From Cryptomeria japonica (Eukaryota > Streptophyta > Pinopsida > Cupressales > Cupressaceae), in assembly GCF_030272615.1 (NCBI RefSeq), contig NC_081407.1, positions 437,194,230 to 437,258,229 on the forward strand: a stretch of DNA of 64,000 nucleotides. Reading direction: 5' to 3'. The notes under the pieces were generated by a model. It was not told the DNA's origin and ran no database searches. It was given only the letters and a program-made list of their open reading frames with translations. This document shows, piece after piece, positions 34,046 to 47,204 of the stretch; the first letter of the stretch is position 1, and the number at the start of each line of letters is the position of its first letter. The position numbers were made by a program, and so were the translations under genes.

Positions 34046-35364
34046 CGAATATGTGCAGAAGCTCAATCAAGGGGAAGAGAGAAGATAGAATTAGAGATGA
34101 AGATGGAAAAAGAGAAGAAGAGGGAGAGGGAGAGAAATAGAATTATTAAATATTTTTTAATCAAAGATGAAATTTTAAAATTAACCATTCATTGAAACAA
34201 AAATAATAGATCATCTTTAAATTTAATTTTAATGTATTATTATGCGTAAAAGGATTACTTTATAATATAAAATAGGAAACAAAATATAAATGAAAATAAA
34301 TGCATTTAAATAAATTAAATTTCTCAATACTAATGTAAAACAAAAAAACTTAATTATGATCAAAGATAAAAAAATGTTGGTTTAATGAGGAACAATTTTT
34401 TTTTAATAGACTCAACCTTTAATTTGCATATACAACAGGCAATGGGTATAGTGAACCATGCTTGCTTACAAAATGTTGAAGTTAGTTGAGATATGAATAA
34501 TTAACAAAAAATAGAAAATAAATAAAATAAAAAATTAGAAGATTATTTCATTGACAAAAAATGTTTCAAACTTAGTTTTAATTTGTAAATATTAGGATGA
34601 TTAAGTATCATCCAATTTAAAGAAAAGAAAATGTTTAAATATCCATTTCATAACTTCAAAAAATCAGTACAAAATACACATAAATCAATAATCTTACTAC
34701 CCATTAGATACTCTCTAGTAAAGAGGGTAGCTTAATGGATTTTTTGGTGTGCCAATTGTTTAATTAATGCAAGCAATACATGTGCATGCTATTTGCACAT
34801 CATTATTGCATTAGAGTGGTGTACACCAACCCTAAATTTCTTATTTTTAATATCTTTGTTTATTTTTTATTATTATGTTTGTTTATTTTTTATTATTATT
34901 TATATTAGATTTTATTTTATTTATAAAGATATATTTTTATTGTAAGAGTATTTTTAATAAATTTAAATTGTACTGATTTTTTAAATAAACATTTATGAAT
35001 ATTTTTTATCTTAATTTTATAAAAAAATGTTAATTTTATAGGCTTTTATTGATTTTTCATAAAACCTCTCTACCTCTTTAGTTTTAGGTGGCTTTGTGTA
35101 GGTATCGGCCAAGAATGTGGGGAGTGAAATGACTGTCACCATCGCTTTTGTTAAACGTTTAAATCAAAACCCAAACGCTTGGGGTCAAACATTAAAAATT
35201 CATTGTTATTATAGTTTCCATGAATAAAATTTGGATGGAAAAATTTAATCTTATACATTTGCTTCTCTTTGTTGGTGGCTTTTTTTGGTGTGAAAGAGGA
35301 GGTCTACAGAGGAGGCCACGATCTTCATCTTCTTAAGGGGAGACAAAAAAATAAACTTGTGTAA
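34046..35364. other. AT-rich spacer, possibly Helitron body
   Basis: No gene. An imperfect hairpin at about 34700-34737 (CCATTAGATAC...GTAGCTTAATGG) is the only structure noted. The last 100 bases probably include the 5' UTR of the TCTP copy. Confidence 0.4.
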
Positions 35365-35861
35365 ATGTTAGTCTACTAGGACATCTTCATCGGTGGTGAG
35401 CTTCTTTTTGATTCATTTACTTACAATGAACTCTATAATGGAGTTTTTTGGCAAGTGGAAGGAAAGTGGGTAGTCCAAGGGGCACTTGATCACATTGGTG
35501 CTAACCCCACAGCTAAGGGTAATGAGGATGATGAAGGTATAGATGATCATGCGTGGTTGACATTGCTGACACATTTAGACTTCAGGAGCAATCTCCATTT
35601 GATAAGAAGAAATTTTTGTCATACATTAAGAAATACATAAAGAGCCTCACTCCCAAATTTCTAGAGGAACGTCAAGAGGTACTTATGAAGAACGTTGAAG
35701 CTGTTGCAAAATGGCTAATTTCTAAGTTGAGTGACCTACAACTTTTTGTACGAGAGAGCATGCAAAATGTCAGCTTTATGGTTTTTGTTTACTACAACGA
35801 TGGAGCCACTGACCCAACCTTTTTGTATTTCCCCGATGTTTTGAAGGAGATCAAATGTTAG
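35365..35861 (+). pseudogene. TCTP: Processed TCTP pseudogene
   Basis: The plus strand encodes a translationally controlled tumour protein over its full length of about 165 codons. The N-terminus (MLVY, stop, [13 protein letters not shown]) leads into [20 protein letters not shown] and [10 protein letters not shown]. After a frameshift near 35550 come [29 protein letters not shown] and the C-terminus [19 protein letters not shown] is a conserved cytosolic protein tied to growth and cell-cycle control. There is an in-frame TAG at codon 5 where other plants have Gln or Glu, plus the frameshift. Plant TCTP genes normally have introns; none is visible, so this is most likely a retrocopy. No poly(A) or clear target duplication was found. 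Confidence 0.88.
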
Positions 35862-36370
35862 TCTAGATTAGTGTATTAATAATAACTAGTTATGAAGATT
35901 GTTTTCATATAGCCTTCATTTAGGGATTATGACTATGACATGGCATTCATATTATGGTTGAGTATGAAAAGAAAGGATATATGGCAAACTCAAATTCAGA
36001 CATACACAAGCCTCGAAACTATCAAAACTCTGTACCATTCAAATTTGTATCCTTGTGTTCCTACAAATGTCATGTCATAGCAAGGGAAACTTTGGAGCTA
36101 ATTATTTGAGTGCATTTTAAAGACAATTTTGATTTTTCTTTTGATCAAAATTGGTGATATTCCAATGCACAAAGCTATCAATGGTACTTTTCTCTCAAAT
36201 TTCCAAGGATACCCATAAGGAAAATGATAAGGAAAAGGATTTGACAACAAATTAAGAACCAATTCTGCAAATTTTGAAAGGACCCACAAGTAAAATGCTA
36301 CAGGAAAAAGGCTCAAGGAGCTCTTCAAATGTAATTTTCAAATGACAAGAAGCAAAATGGCATTGGAAAG
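35862..36370. other. Spacer downstream of the TCTP copy
   Basis: No gene recognised. The first part may be the retained 3' UTR of the TCTP copy. Confidence 0.4.
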
Positions 36371-36375
36371 GGGTC

Positions 36376-37637
36376 TGATGAGGTATTAAGGTCTATTTCT
36401 CCAAAACTTGATATTACAAACAAGCATAAGGGCACATAGAAGGGGACTGGTGAGGTCATAGGTGTGTGTGTGTGTGTGTGTGTGAAAAAGTGAACCTGTA
36501 GCTGCAAGCACAACACTTCAATTAAGTCATTATATGCATGGTTAATAATCAATAATCAATAAGTAATAAACCATAGCAAAGTGACCAATTGCCTTCTAAA
36601 AGATGCGAGTATAAGATTGCTCTCAGATTTTTATAAGCAATACCAGTGACTAGACTACACCAAGACGAAGGATTTAATCTATATGATATTAACTATATGG
36701 ATGCAAGATGGATGAATAATTCAAGCAATAATCAATTCAAGCAATGATGGATGCAAGCAATAATGAATGTAAAATGGATGCAAATAATCTAAAAAGCATA
36801 ATAATCTTCAATGACTCCAGAGCGAAATTAGTGTGATAATAATCTCCAAGTGTGTTCTCAAAAATCTCTGGGGTAAATTGGAATGAGAGCTGAAGACTGA
36901 ATTTATAGAGAATCACAAGAGAGATGATGAAAAAGCTTAATTTTGGATTAATTGAAATAATTGAGAAATCATGTTCAGTTAACCCTGAGATAGATTCCAA
37001 TTATAGTTTAATTGAAATGCATTCAAATTAGAAGTCCAAGTTGCATTGGAAAATAATAATAAATTAATTCCATGCATATATGATGAAAATAGATACTTCT
37101 ATGCACATATTTGATTTATTCAAGAAAAAGGTCTTTTCAATGCAACTGAACTTCTTTTTTCTGAAAAGCTTTAAGTTCCAATTTTAGAGAATAATTCAAT
37201 AATTCAATTAAATTGCTTTTCTAATTTCAAGTTCTAAATTTAGAAAAAGAAATAATATCTCGAGTTTGATTTCTCTCTCAATTCAATTCCTTCTGTTTTA
37301 TTTCAATTCAACTCTTTGTAATAAATTAATTCATCTTTTGTAATAAATTAATCCTTTTGCATGATTGAATGGCAAATTTATTAATTAATTAAATATGCAA
37401 GGATATTTAATAAATTAAAATGGGATAATTGATCAAAATGATATTATTGGAAATGATTTGATTAATTAAATAAATATTTAATTAATATTGAGTAGTTGAT
37501 TTGCCATGTGATATTTGATGATTAAAGAATTAATAATGTGCTCAAGATTGATTTAATTGCCTTTGGTTAGGACCTTGGTGATGTTGTCGAGATTAGGGGC
37601 CCATGGTTTAGATGACCAATTTTCGAGTATTACAACA
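36376..37637. mobile_element. Apparent solo LTR
   Basis: A 1,262-bp segment starting TGATGAGGTATT and ending TATTACAACA, a TG...CA pair. It is flanked on both sides by the 5-bp word GGGTC (36371-36375 and 37638-37642). No coding sequence inside. A GT run lies at about 36472-36484. The GTATTACAACA ending is typical of plant LTRs. Recombination between the two LTRs of an element leaves this trace. Orientation is unsure: a TATAAATTC box reads on the minus strand near 36905. Confidence 0.6.
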
Positions 37638-38116
37638 GGGTCTAAATTTAAGCCCACAAAAGAAATTAAGAAATGGGGATTCATGGCTTCATGTTATTGG
37701 ACTGTTGGATACATTTGCACAACATGGTGGCTTTTACCTATGTTCTATAATGCATTCCCTTCATCATTTCCCTAATATATAATGAAGCTTACTTTATCAA
37801 ATGTACAGGGCATATGCAAAAATTTGTTTCTAAGTTGTTTGATTCTCTCGTGCAATGTAATATAGGCAGAAGAATCTTATTCAAGCATTATTCTATTGTT
37901 GACAATTTGGTAATATTTTCAATTTACCCTTCACACAATCACACAACTATCAATTATAGAGACATCAAATTTATTTCAGGTAGAATAATTTTGACCCAAA
38001 TTTGAGTTCTGTGTAGAGATTTGAAAATTTCAGTTATCTGTGTAGAAATTTGAAAAACAAAAAGATCTAGATGGTTCAAATTTATGTTTCATGTCTATCC
38101 AATTATAGATTTTGAA

Positions 38117-38279
38117 TTTTGTTAAGGTTGTGTCTCTTATTTACATCAATCTAGTTTTTTTTTCTTAGGTTATATTATTATAGCAGCAAACTGTTTGATT
38201 TTTGTTAAGGTTGTGTCTCATATTACATCACTCTTGGTTTTTTTTCTTAGCTTATATTATTATAGTAGTAAACTTTTGA
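38117..38279. repeat. 83-bp tandem duplication
   Basis: Two diverged copies starting near 38121 and 38204 (GTTAAGGTTGTGTCTC ... TTATATTATTATAG). Confidence 0.85.
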
Positions 38280-39470
38280 ATTCATAACCTTGTTTTGGGA
38301 ATAAATCTTGTTGGAGTTGAGATGGAGTTGATTGTTAAAATTATCCATGGACTGAAAAAATAAATGGGTGTTGTAAAAGTGTAGTGATGCAGAGGATAGC
38401 CCTTGGAATTTCAAACACCTAACTAATATTAGATTCATGGTTGAACCAAGTTATCTCGAGCTATGAATTCCTAAAACAATATTCTACAATGTCATTGTAA
38501 TCCCACAAGTTCTTGAATTATGTGAATGAAATATTTTCACTTTGCAGGGGATTTATGTGAATGTAATATTTTCGCTCTAGTTGAAATCTTCATCCTCAGA
38601 AGGATTGATTAAAATTGTTGTCTCTGAGATTTTAGGTTCTTGTATGATTTGTGTTGGATTTTCATGGAGGGTTTTCTTTTGTCCATTTTCATCTGAATAT
38701 AATTTGTATGATACTGCTATGTTGTTTTGTTCCGATGAAGATGTATTCTGGTTGGGACTAAAAAGTAAAAATGAGCATTTAGTGATTGTTTTTTCACGGA
38801 CTGCATTTCACCAAGCACAACTACTTCCATGGGTCGGAAATATTTACTGCCTTTAAATAATGGGAAACTGCCTGCATGTGTAGACGTGAATAAAACTGAT
38901 AAGATGGCAAAAAAACAAAAAAAAAAAACAAAGATGATATAAAGTGTGTTTGTTCGTACAATCAATGCACAGAAGCACTTTAATCATCTTGCATAGACTT
39001 TGTTAAGCTCTGAACCATTGATTTGAAAAATCAGTCAATGCATATCATATAGGAGACGCCTTCTGCGTAATTAGCTCACAATCCCTCATAAAAGAAGCAT
39101 AAACAAAGAGGAGAATCCTTTGACTATATTCATTTTACCATGAGTTTTTTGTTGGATCACTATGATATTCAATATCATCTTCTGCTTAATCCTAGTAATA
39201 TAATCTCAAAGTATAATTCCACCAAATTTACTTTGGAAGTATTAATTTCACAAAAGATTATATAGTTTGTTATCAAGAACATAAAAGAGAATATCTAATT
39301 TTGTTTTCCTATATTTAGAATTCATTTTCACAAATTGTATGTCTAACATTAAATTTTTAAAATTTGGAATATACATATTCTTTGTATCATTAATTGTGTT
39401 GTAAAAACTTGAGTTTCCATAAGTGCAAGGATAAAAGTGTCATATAATATATTTTTTTCGAATCATCAGC

Positions 39471-39642
39471 TATGCTTTAAAAGGAACAAGTTTAGGAATC
39501 AAACAATTTTTTTCAAGAGACAAACATACAAAGGCATTTTGCTTTATAAAAAGATGCCATGAATATGCTTTAAAAGGAACAAGTTTAGGAGATCAATCAA
39601 TTTTTTTCAAGAGACAAACATACAAAGACATTTTGCTTTATA
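39471..39642. repeat. 93-bp tandem duplication
   Basis: Copies start at 39471 and 39564 (TATGCTTTAAAAGGAACAAG...). The second is cut short. Only a few differences. Confidence 0.9.
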
Positions 39643-40150
39643 CCTTGTCATTACTCAAATAATAGAGTCACATAAGTGAGACTAGTAATAAATAGATGGA
39701 TAATATAGAAAGATAGGGATGTTATAATATAACAAAACAAGAAGGATAAAATGATATCAAGTATGGCTCATAAAAAGGTATGCATATCCATGATATATAT
39801 TATTCAATTTCAAGAGACAATGTTGGCTTGTGTGAGGGGATTATCACTATAATATATTTGAGCTTATATTTTATAGTAGTTCAATGAATTGCTAATAATA
39901 TATCACTATATTGTTATTAGAAACTTTGATAGTTATATATATGAAGATTGAAAGAATAAATTTGTTTATTGTACTAGTCTCTCTTTGGAAAATTAATAAT
40001 CGTTTATTGGTTATATTAATGATTATATATATTTATTGTTGTTATCGTAAACAGGTCATAATTTAGTAATTGGCACTATAACACTTCCTTTTTTAAAATA
40101 TTGAGGTTTTGACTCAAAGTCCTCCCACTATTATAAGATAACCAATAATT

Positions 40151-40204
40151 AATAAACATAACTTATAATATTATATTAATAATATTATATAAGTTATGTT
40201 TATT
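40151..40204. repeat. AT-rich palindrome, about 27-bp arms
   Basis: AATAAACATAACTTAT at the left is mirrored by ATAAGTTATGTTTATT at the right, with an AT-rich centre. It could be a tiny foldback element or a hairpin-forming site. Confidence 0.8.
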
Positions 40205-42443
40205 TTCTAGAGAGTAATGTGCATGGATCTACATATAGCCTTGATTCAAATTTAGTTAAGAAACAAGAATCCCTTACTCTCCTTTGTCGCTACATAGTAT
40301 CACCACAATAGACCAATATCACATAAAGTTAAAAGATAACTAAAGGAACAAATAAGTAGAATACAACATAAAAATATGACAATATAATTTGTTTCTATAA
40401 GAATAGGAGGAACAACACTCTTAACTATGAGCCTCTTATTAAAAGACAACTTTAGCTTAAGCCTATAAGGTGACCAACAAAATATACATGATATTACATT
40501 TTTTAATAATACACCTATATTTTGGCATGTACACATCTTCCAATATTCACCTAATAAGAAATATGCACAATCTAGGAAAATTTAGTAATGGATTAAGATA
40601 AGCTTTATCAAGGTAGGATTACTCAAGACTCCTCTTGTGCATCACCATCCCCCTTATAGTCCTAGCTTAGTGTAAACTCAACAATTACCCACTTTACAAT
40701 TTTCACCTTCATTTTTATAGCCATTTTATTGATGATTCCCCTAGGTGTGTTCTAGGAGTAGGACTCACTTACCACTTAATGAAATTTTCCCTTATAATGG
40801 AATAATTATTCACTAGACACCATACATTATCCAACCCCTAATACTATCCCAAAAGTTTCAAAAAAAATACTTTGATGTAAAAATATTAGTGTCCAAGGCA
40901 CATGTAACTCTTATGCTAGTGTAGATTTATTATAAAATCTTGATATATTAAGCATAAGTTTTACCTTAACCCTAAATCCTTCGTAATAAATTTTCTAATC
41001 GTAAGTTGAGATTTATTTGAAATCATAATACTCAAATGAGTATGCACTCTTAAGAATTATACTAAGTTTTCTTATACAATACAAATGTTATAGCATTTTA
41101 GGGCCATCATACTAAAATATATGTAGAAAGAGCCTTCTAGTGCCTTCCTCAATCTTTTGTGGTTAAATAAACCATCTCCTAAGTATGTTTTTTTATTCTC
41201 CTTTGTGTTGAACCCTCCATACCCATCCCTAATCTTTCTTGATGAATTCCTAGGATTCTCATTCCCTTTCAAATCTAAACACAAACATGTAGATATTAAC
41301 ATTTTAACTGCATAAGTTATTTGGAGGAAAAACTTAAATTTGTTTGTTCCTACCTACAAGAGATTCAATGACCAATACTAGTGCCTCATACCAGTGTCTA
41401 CGAAGGGAAACATAACCCATAAGCAAATATATCATCCTCAAGAATTATTTTACAAGAGCATGAGAACACATGACTAGTGCCATAAAAAATTAGCATTGGC
41501 TTGCAAGAGAACCCCTTATAAGCGTTAGTGAATTATAGAGATATCTATGTCCAATATTGGTGTCTTGATTAATCCTCCAACATGTTCTTGTGCTAGACTT
41601 GTTGTTTCTAGTTCTTTAATTAATTTCAATCTCTAGATATACCATGGATGTATTTTCTTATTTCTTTTCTTTCTATTTACTAGTTTACATTTCCTAGCTC
41701 TTAAAATTGTTCTATTTAAATGTAAATGTGATATTTGATATTGTAAGACCAGTTAAAGAATAGTGTGAATAAATAGAAGGTTAAGCACAAAACCCTAGAA
41801 TTCACACAAAATCCTAAATCTCAACAATAGAGTATGTAAGTCAAATGGATGAAACCAAAGAACAATAAAAATGAAATCACCTCCATACATTCACCTTGGT
41901 TATCATATTGTCCCTTTGTAGCTTTGCATGAATTGTATGTATGTTGCTCTTAGATTTGTAAGTAGCATTATATTTACAACATGATCACTGGAAATCTCAA
42001 TGACTATGATTGTTCAAAATGATGAATGAAGACTGATTAAATAAAATGTTGTGATATCAATCAATGGTGGAGGATGCATGGATTAGATCTGAAGATCAAT
42101 CGATGAGAATGAATGACAATAATATATTGAGCTAATTATGTAGTTAATTGTCTACATGATGAAGATAACTAAGTGCATGATCTTAGAGAAGATTAGAAGA
42201 CTAGAAGTGAAAGGAAGTTAAGAGAGGAAAATGGAGATGTAACTAGGATTAAATAATTAAAAAATATTTAATTATGTGCAAGAGGGAATAAAACAAATAA
42301 ATAATTGATTTTATTTATTTTTAGAACTTTATTTAGAAAAACGAATAATTAAATAAATTAACATATTCGTTTAATTATAGAAGACATAGCTGGTTAATTA
42401 CATAATTAAAATAATTATTTGATTATAGGAGGCTAGAAGAAAA

Positions 42444-43104
42444 TTATTATTATTATTTTTTATCAGTAAATCGTGTATTTTGTTAATTTGAAAAAGATGT
42501 ACATATCAAAATTTCAAGCCCATATTTGTGAAACAGGCACCGTCAAAAACCCAAAAATCCCTTACATCCATAATGCTGAAAAAGTTTACCACCCGAACCC
42601 GATAATTACAATGGGAAGATGATATTTACAATAACCAAAAACAAAATTTGGTGTTGCTCACCATCTCCTACACCTCCTCCACCACCTTTGTTTCCTTTAT
42701 CATCTCATGCCACCGCTTGCACCTCCACCTGCAATGCGTCCTTTGGTTCCTCGCTACCACTAGAGATTTCACCAAGCAATGATACCCGACTCGTTCTCGA
42801 CTGCCTCTTTCATGTCAGTCATTTGCACTTCCTTCTCATGGGTGCTAGCTAAGCCTTAAGGGTTCGGTAATCCTCATAGGGTCCCCACTTGGCCACTCCT
42901 AGACAATAATTGATGAGATGTATTGTTTCACACCTTGCAGCCCAATATGTGTCGCTGCCCTCCTCACTTCCTTGTTACATGTTTCACTCCATACCAGGAA
43001 AGACTAAAGGGGAGGAGCATATTCACTCACATGTAGCCATCTTCCACTCGAACTTTCAAAACCATCCATGTCCTGCACCAGGGCCAACAATGATGAAATG
43101 GCTT
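42444..43104 (-). mobile_element. Retroposon (LINE-type) 3' remnant
   Basis: The minus strand ends in ...TTAACAAAATACACG and ACTGATAAAAAAT, similar in plan to plant LINE tails such as the one at about 55370-55420. Upstream (to the right) is non-coding, with a GGTGGTGGAGGAGGTG stretch. It abuts the LTR of the second Copia element, which may have inserted into it. No domain is left, so the assignment rests on the tail. Confidence 0.4.
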
Positions 43105-44453
43105 TGATAACCGATAGACAATTGAGAGGGGGAGTGAATCAATTGTCTCACAAACTTACACAAATTAAACTTATTCTTATATTTGATAATTAAGCATGGA
43201 AGCATAAATCAACAACACATCAAGAAAACACATAACACCAAGATTTTTGACATGGAAAACCTGATCAAGGGAAAAACTACAGTGGGAACCTACCCACGAT
43301 ATGATGATACTCTGTCAAAAGTATATGAATATTACAATGGGGAATGCACATGCATTCAGGCACACTACCTAGAGCTCATTGTTGAAAAACAAGAAAAGGC
43401 TACAACCTAGGAAAGACATTGTCTTACAAACATATTCAGATTACATCTGGAAGATCATGAACTGAGAAAATAACATCTCCTAATGCCTGGTTACGATTCC
43501 AGTTAAGCACATAACAACTTTCTTCTTCTCTGCCTCTGAAAGATGTATACATTCAATGCACATACAATCTAATTCTCTTCCATGCACCGCATACTCAATT
43601 AAAAAGATATTACATTTATTTATACATGACATCAACTCTTGATAAGGTTGGCTCAACAAATTTCACCTAATTACAAAATTATAACCACACATGCTACAAT
43701 ATCAAATGCAGACCAAGCAATGCTGGCTAAGACATAGCACATACCCATATCACATGCCTCGAGTATGAAACACCTCCAAGAATTATGAATCGAACATACG
43801 TAACATGCTACAAGCATCTAGTTGGCCACAAGTATGAAGAACACTAACAAACCGGAGAAAAACATCAATTACGCACACAATGATCAATGCGGACCAACAA
43901 CACAGAAGACACATGATCCAGAAACATCCACAAGCATCATGAATTACTACCGCAACATCCGCAACAACACGAATTACTAGAATCACATCATCATACCGAA
44001 CTTCAAGAACACTAACTAGAATGATTGTCAACCTTGAAAAATAACTTGCAGAGCTCCAAAATCACAAACCACTTGAATTGAAGATAAACATCAACATCCC
44101 AAACATTTCTCTAAATCCACATAACAAGATATTACAATGCAGAGCAATACAGATCAAAATACTAAACAAACTGGCATCACTGAACAATAGGAAAACTAGC
44201 CACAACACAAAGAACCATAGCTCACTCAAATCTTCATGCAAACCTTTGAAAATTATATTGAATCATCTATACACAATCCTCTACAAACCCTTTAATCCAC
44301 AAACTTTAATCATCAATATACTGAACAAACCAACTCACTGAACTCCATTGCATCACTGTCACAGACAGAGAAATATATTGACATCAATGACAACAAATCT
44401 CTCAGATATCTCTCAAGCACATATTTGCAGCATACTTCTAGCAATCTCCAACA
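43105..44453 (-). repeat. 3' LTR of the Angela/SIRE-like Copia element
   Basis: In plus orientation it runs from TGATAACCGATAGACAATTG, next to AGAGGGGGAG, to CTCCAACA. The polypurine tract adjoins its right edge. Only one LTR is present, so no age can be read. Confidence 0.7.
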
Positions 44454-44759
44454 ATCTCCCCCTTTGGCATTGATGGCAACATATGATGTGAAAAATAAAC
44501 AATGAAAAAGAAAAGGAAAATCTCTCTCCCCAAAATCTCTTATGATACTCTCTCACCCTAAACTCTTCACAGTTTTCCTATGCATCTCTCTCCCCCTTTT
44601 ACATCAAGGGAAAAGGCACATATTTGCACCACAAAACACAAAAGATGATTCAGAAAACTGACTTACTGACTACTCCCCTTGAGTAGCAACCTCCACTCAT
44701 TAATCTGGATCACAAGATATGACTGTGAAATGCACTAGACTTATGCATACCAATGCATC

Positions 44760-47204
44760 TTAGTTCTGATCAAGAGGGGAAAGCACACCTAGCTTCTCTC
44801 TGAGATACTCAAAAGTATCTTTAGGCAAAGGCTTCATGAAAATGTATGCAATTTGTTCCTTTGTAGGCACATACTCCAATCTGACTTCATTCTCATTTAC
44901 CTTGTCTCTCAAAAAGTGAAATTTGATTGATATATACTTAGTCTTAAAATGTAACATCGGATTCTTAGAAATGTTAATAGCACTTGAATTGTCACAATAG
45001 ATAGCAATAGGCTCATCATACACTACTCTTATATCTTTCAATGTTTGCTTCATCCACACTGTAACCTGAGTACTTGTTAGCAACCACAATATACTCTGCC
45101 TCTCCAATAGATAAGGAAATATAATTCTACTTTTTTCTCAGCCAAGAAACCAATCTCTTTCCCAAGAAAAATGCACCACCACTAGTACTTTTCTGGTCAT
45201 CAACATCTCCTGCACAATAAGCATCAGTAAAAGCACTCAAAGTAAAATCGTCATCTTTAGGATACCATAAACCAAAATCAACAGTTTCTTTCAAATATCT
45301 AAAGATTCTTTTAACAACTACAACATGAGATTCCTTAGGATCAACTTGAAATCTAGTAAAAAGACAAACAACATTCATGATATCTGATCTAGTTTAAGTC
45401 AAATATAACAATCCACCAATCATATATCTGTATCTAGTCTAATTTGCTTTAGGGGAATCATCATCCTTAGTCAAGGAGTTCCAACTGGCTTTGTATCCTC
45501 CAAACCAAACTTCTTCAATAACTCTTTCACATACTTGGACTGTGATATAAAAATCCCTTTTTCTGTCTGAGTAATTTGCAAACCCAGAAAGAATTTCATT
45601 TCTCCAATCATAAACATCTCAAATTCATTCTGCGTTTCATTAGCAAACTCTTTGCACAAACTGTCATTTCCTCCAAAAATAATGTCATCAACAAAAATTT
45701 CAACAATCAAAATGTTATTATGATCAACTATCAGCAGTACCTTTCTTAAATCCAAGATTCAACATATACTTATCCAATTTGGTGTATCATGCTCTTGGCG
45801 CTTGCTTCAATCCATACAATGCTTTCTTCAATTGATACACCAAGTCACTCTGATCAGTCAACTAAAATCCATCTAGTTGCTCTATGTACACCTCTTCCAC
45901 CAATTCGCCATTTAGGAATGTAGACTTGACATCCATCTGATAGACTTTGAAATCTTTGTAAGCAGCATAAGCAATAAACAATCTAACAGCTTAAATTCCT
46001 CATTTGAGAATATCCTTTACAAACAAGTTTTGCTTTGTTTCTAACAACTTCACCTTGATTATTCAATTTGTTTTGAAAGACCCATTTGGTTCCTATTACA
46101 TTTTTGTTTTTAGTTTTAGGAACAAGAATCCATCTTTTCAATCCGATTCAATTCTTCTTTCATTGCTTTTATGAAATGTTCATCTTTACATGCTTCATTT
46201 ACATCCTTAGGTTCAATCTTAGAAATCAAACAACACTCAACTTGATCTGCAAAAATTCTTCTTCTAGTTTGAACACCTTTATTTCTATCTCCTATGATCT
46301 AATTTTTAGAATGATTCAATCTTACATACCTGGGAGCCTTAGGATTTTCTTGAATTTCAGACTCTTGATTTCTTTCTTCTGCACTTGCACTAGTTCCTTC
46401 CTCTTGATTCATTGGATTCACCAGAACAATCTGAACTTGATTTTGACTTATAGGTTTCTTCCCTTTGTTTGCATTTTCATTTTGATCATCTGAATCATAT
46501 CCACAAGATCTGTATTGTCTCTCATTGCTTTCATCTACCCTGACATTAGCACTCTCAACTATCTTTTTCAATCTCTTGTTATAACACCGGTAGGCCTTGC
46601 TTTTATTAGAATAACCAATAAATATTCCTTCATCACATCTAGCATCAAACTTTCCTAAATATTCATCTCTTTTGATATAACATTTACTTCCAAAAATTCT
46701 GAAATATCTAACAGTAGGAGCATGACCAAACCATAATTTATAAGGGGTCTTCCTAGTATCACCTTTGATATGCACCCGGTTAAGAGTGTAAGTAGAAATA
46801 CTCACAACTTCTCTCCAATAATCATGTGGAACGTTTCCTTCAATCATCATTTTCCTAGCAGCTTCTTGAGTAGTTCTATTCTTTCTTTCCACAACTCCAT
46901 TTTCTTGAGGGGTTCTCAGAGCAAAAAATAATCTTTGTATCCCATGCTCTTCACAATATGCATTAAACTCATTGGAAATGAATTCTCCACCTCTATCAGA
47001 TCTCAGACACTTCAACTTCAAACCTTTCTCAGTCTCAACCATATCTTTGAAAATCTTGAACTTCTCTAAAGCTTCAAACTTCTCCCTCAAAAAAGTAACC
47101 CGCATCATCCTAGAATAGTCATCAATCAACAACATGAAATATATGTCTCCTTGCAAGCTTTTAACTCTAGAAGGTCCACACAAATTAGTATGCACAAGAT
47201 CCAA
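44760..47204 (-). mobile_element. Copia pol region (integrase, RT, RNase H), fossil
   Basis: Integrase about 46299-47204 (MDLVHTNLCGPSRVKSLQGD, LRSDRGGEFISNEF, TPQENGVVERKNRT). Reverse transcriptase about 45471-46085 (FVDDIIFGGND, EFEMFMIGEMKFFLGLQI). RNase H about 44760-45378 (DAYCAGDVDDQKSTSGGAFF, IYCDNSSAINISKNP, KYISIKFHFLRDKV). This order defines copia. Confidence 0.88.

Larger units (their letters stand above)
37643..42443. other. AT-rich spacer with tandem duplications
   Basis: No gene recognised. Notable are the tandem duplications at 38117-38279 and 39471-39642 and the palindrome at 40151-40204. The open frame at 38581-38856 has no recognisable domain. Confidence 0.45.
43105..47204 (-). 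mobile_element. Ty1/copia retrotransposon, Angela/SIRE-like, half element, fossil
   Basis: The minus-strand element keeps its 3' LTR (43105-44453), polypurine tract (about 44454-44468), RNase H, reverse transcriptase and most of integrase. It stops abruptly at about 47204, where unrelated sequence begins. Gag, protease and the 5' LTR are absent from the window. The 1.35-kb LTR and the tract GCCAAAGGGGGAGATTG are typical of the Angela/SIRE side of copia. Broken, with several breaks in the coding part. Confidence 0.85.

Noticed and set aside
37557-37775. Plus-strand frame with a hydrophobic stretch
   Set aside because: It crosses the border of the apparent solo LTR and has no recognised family.
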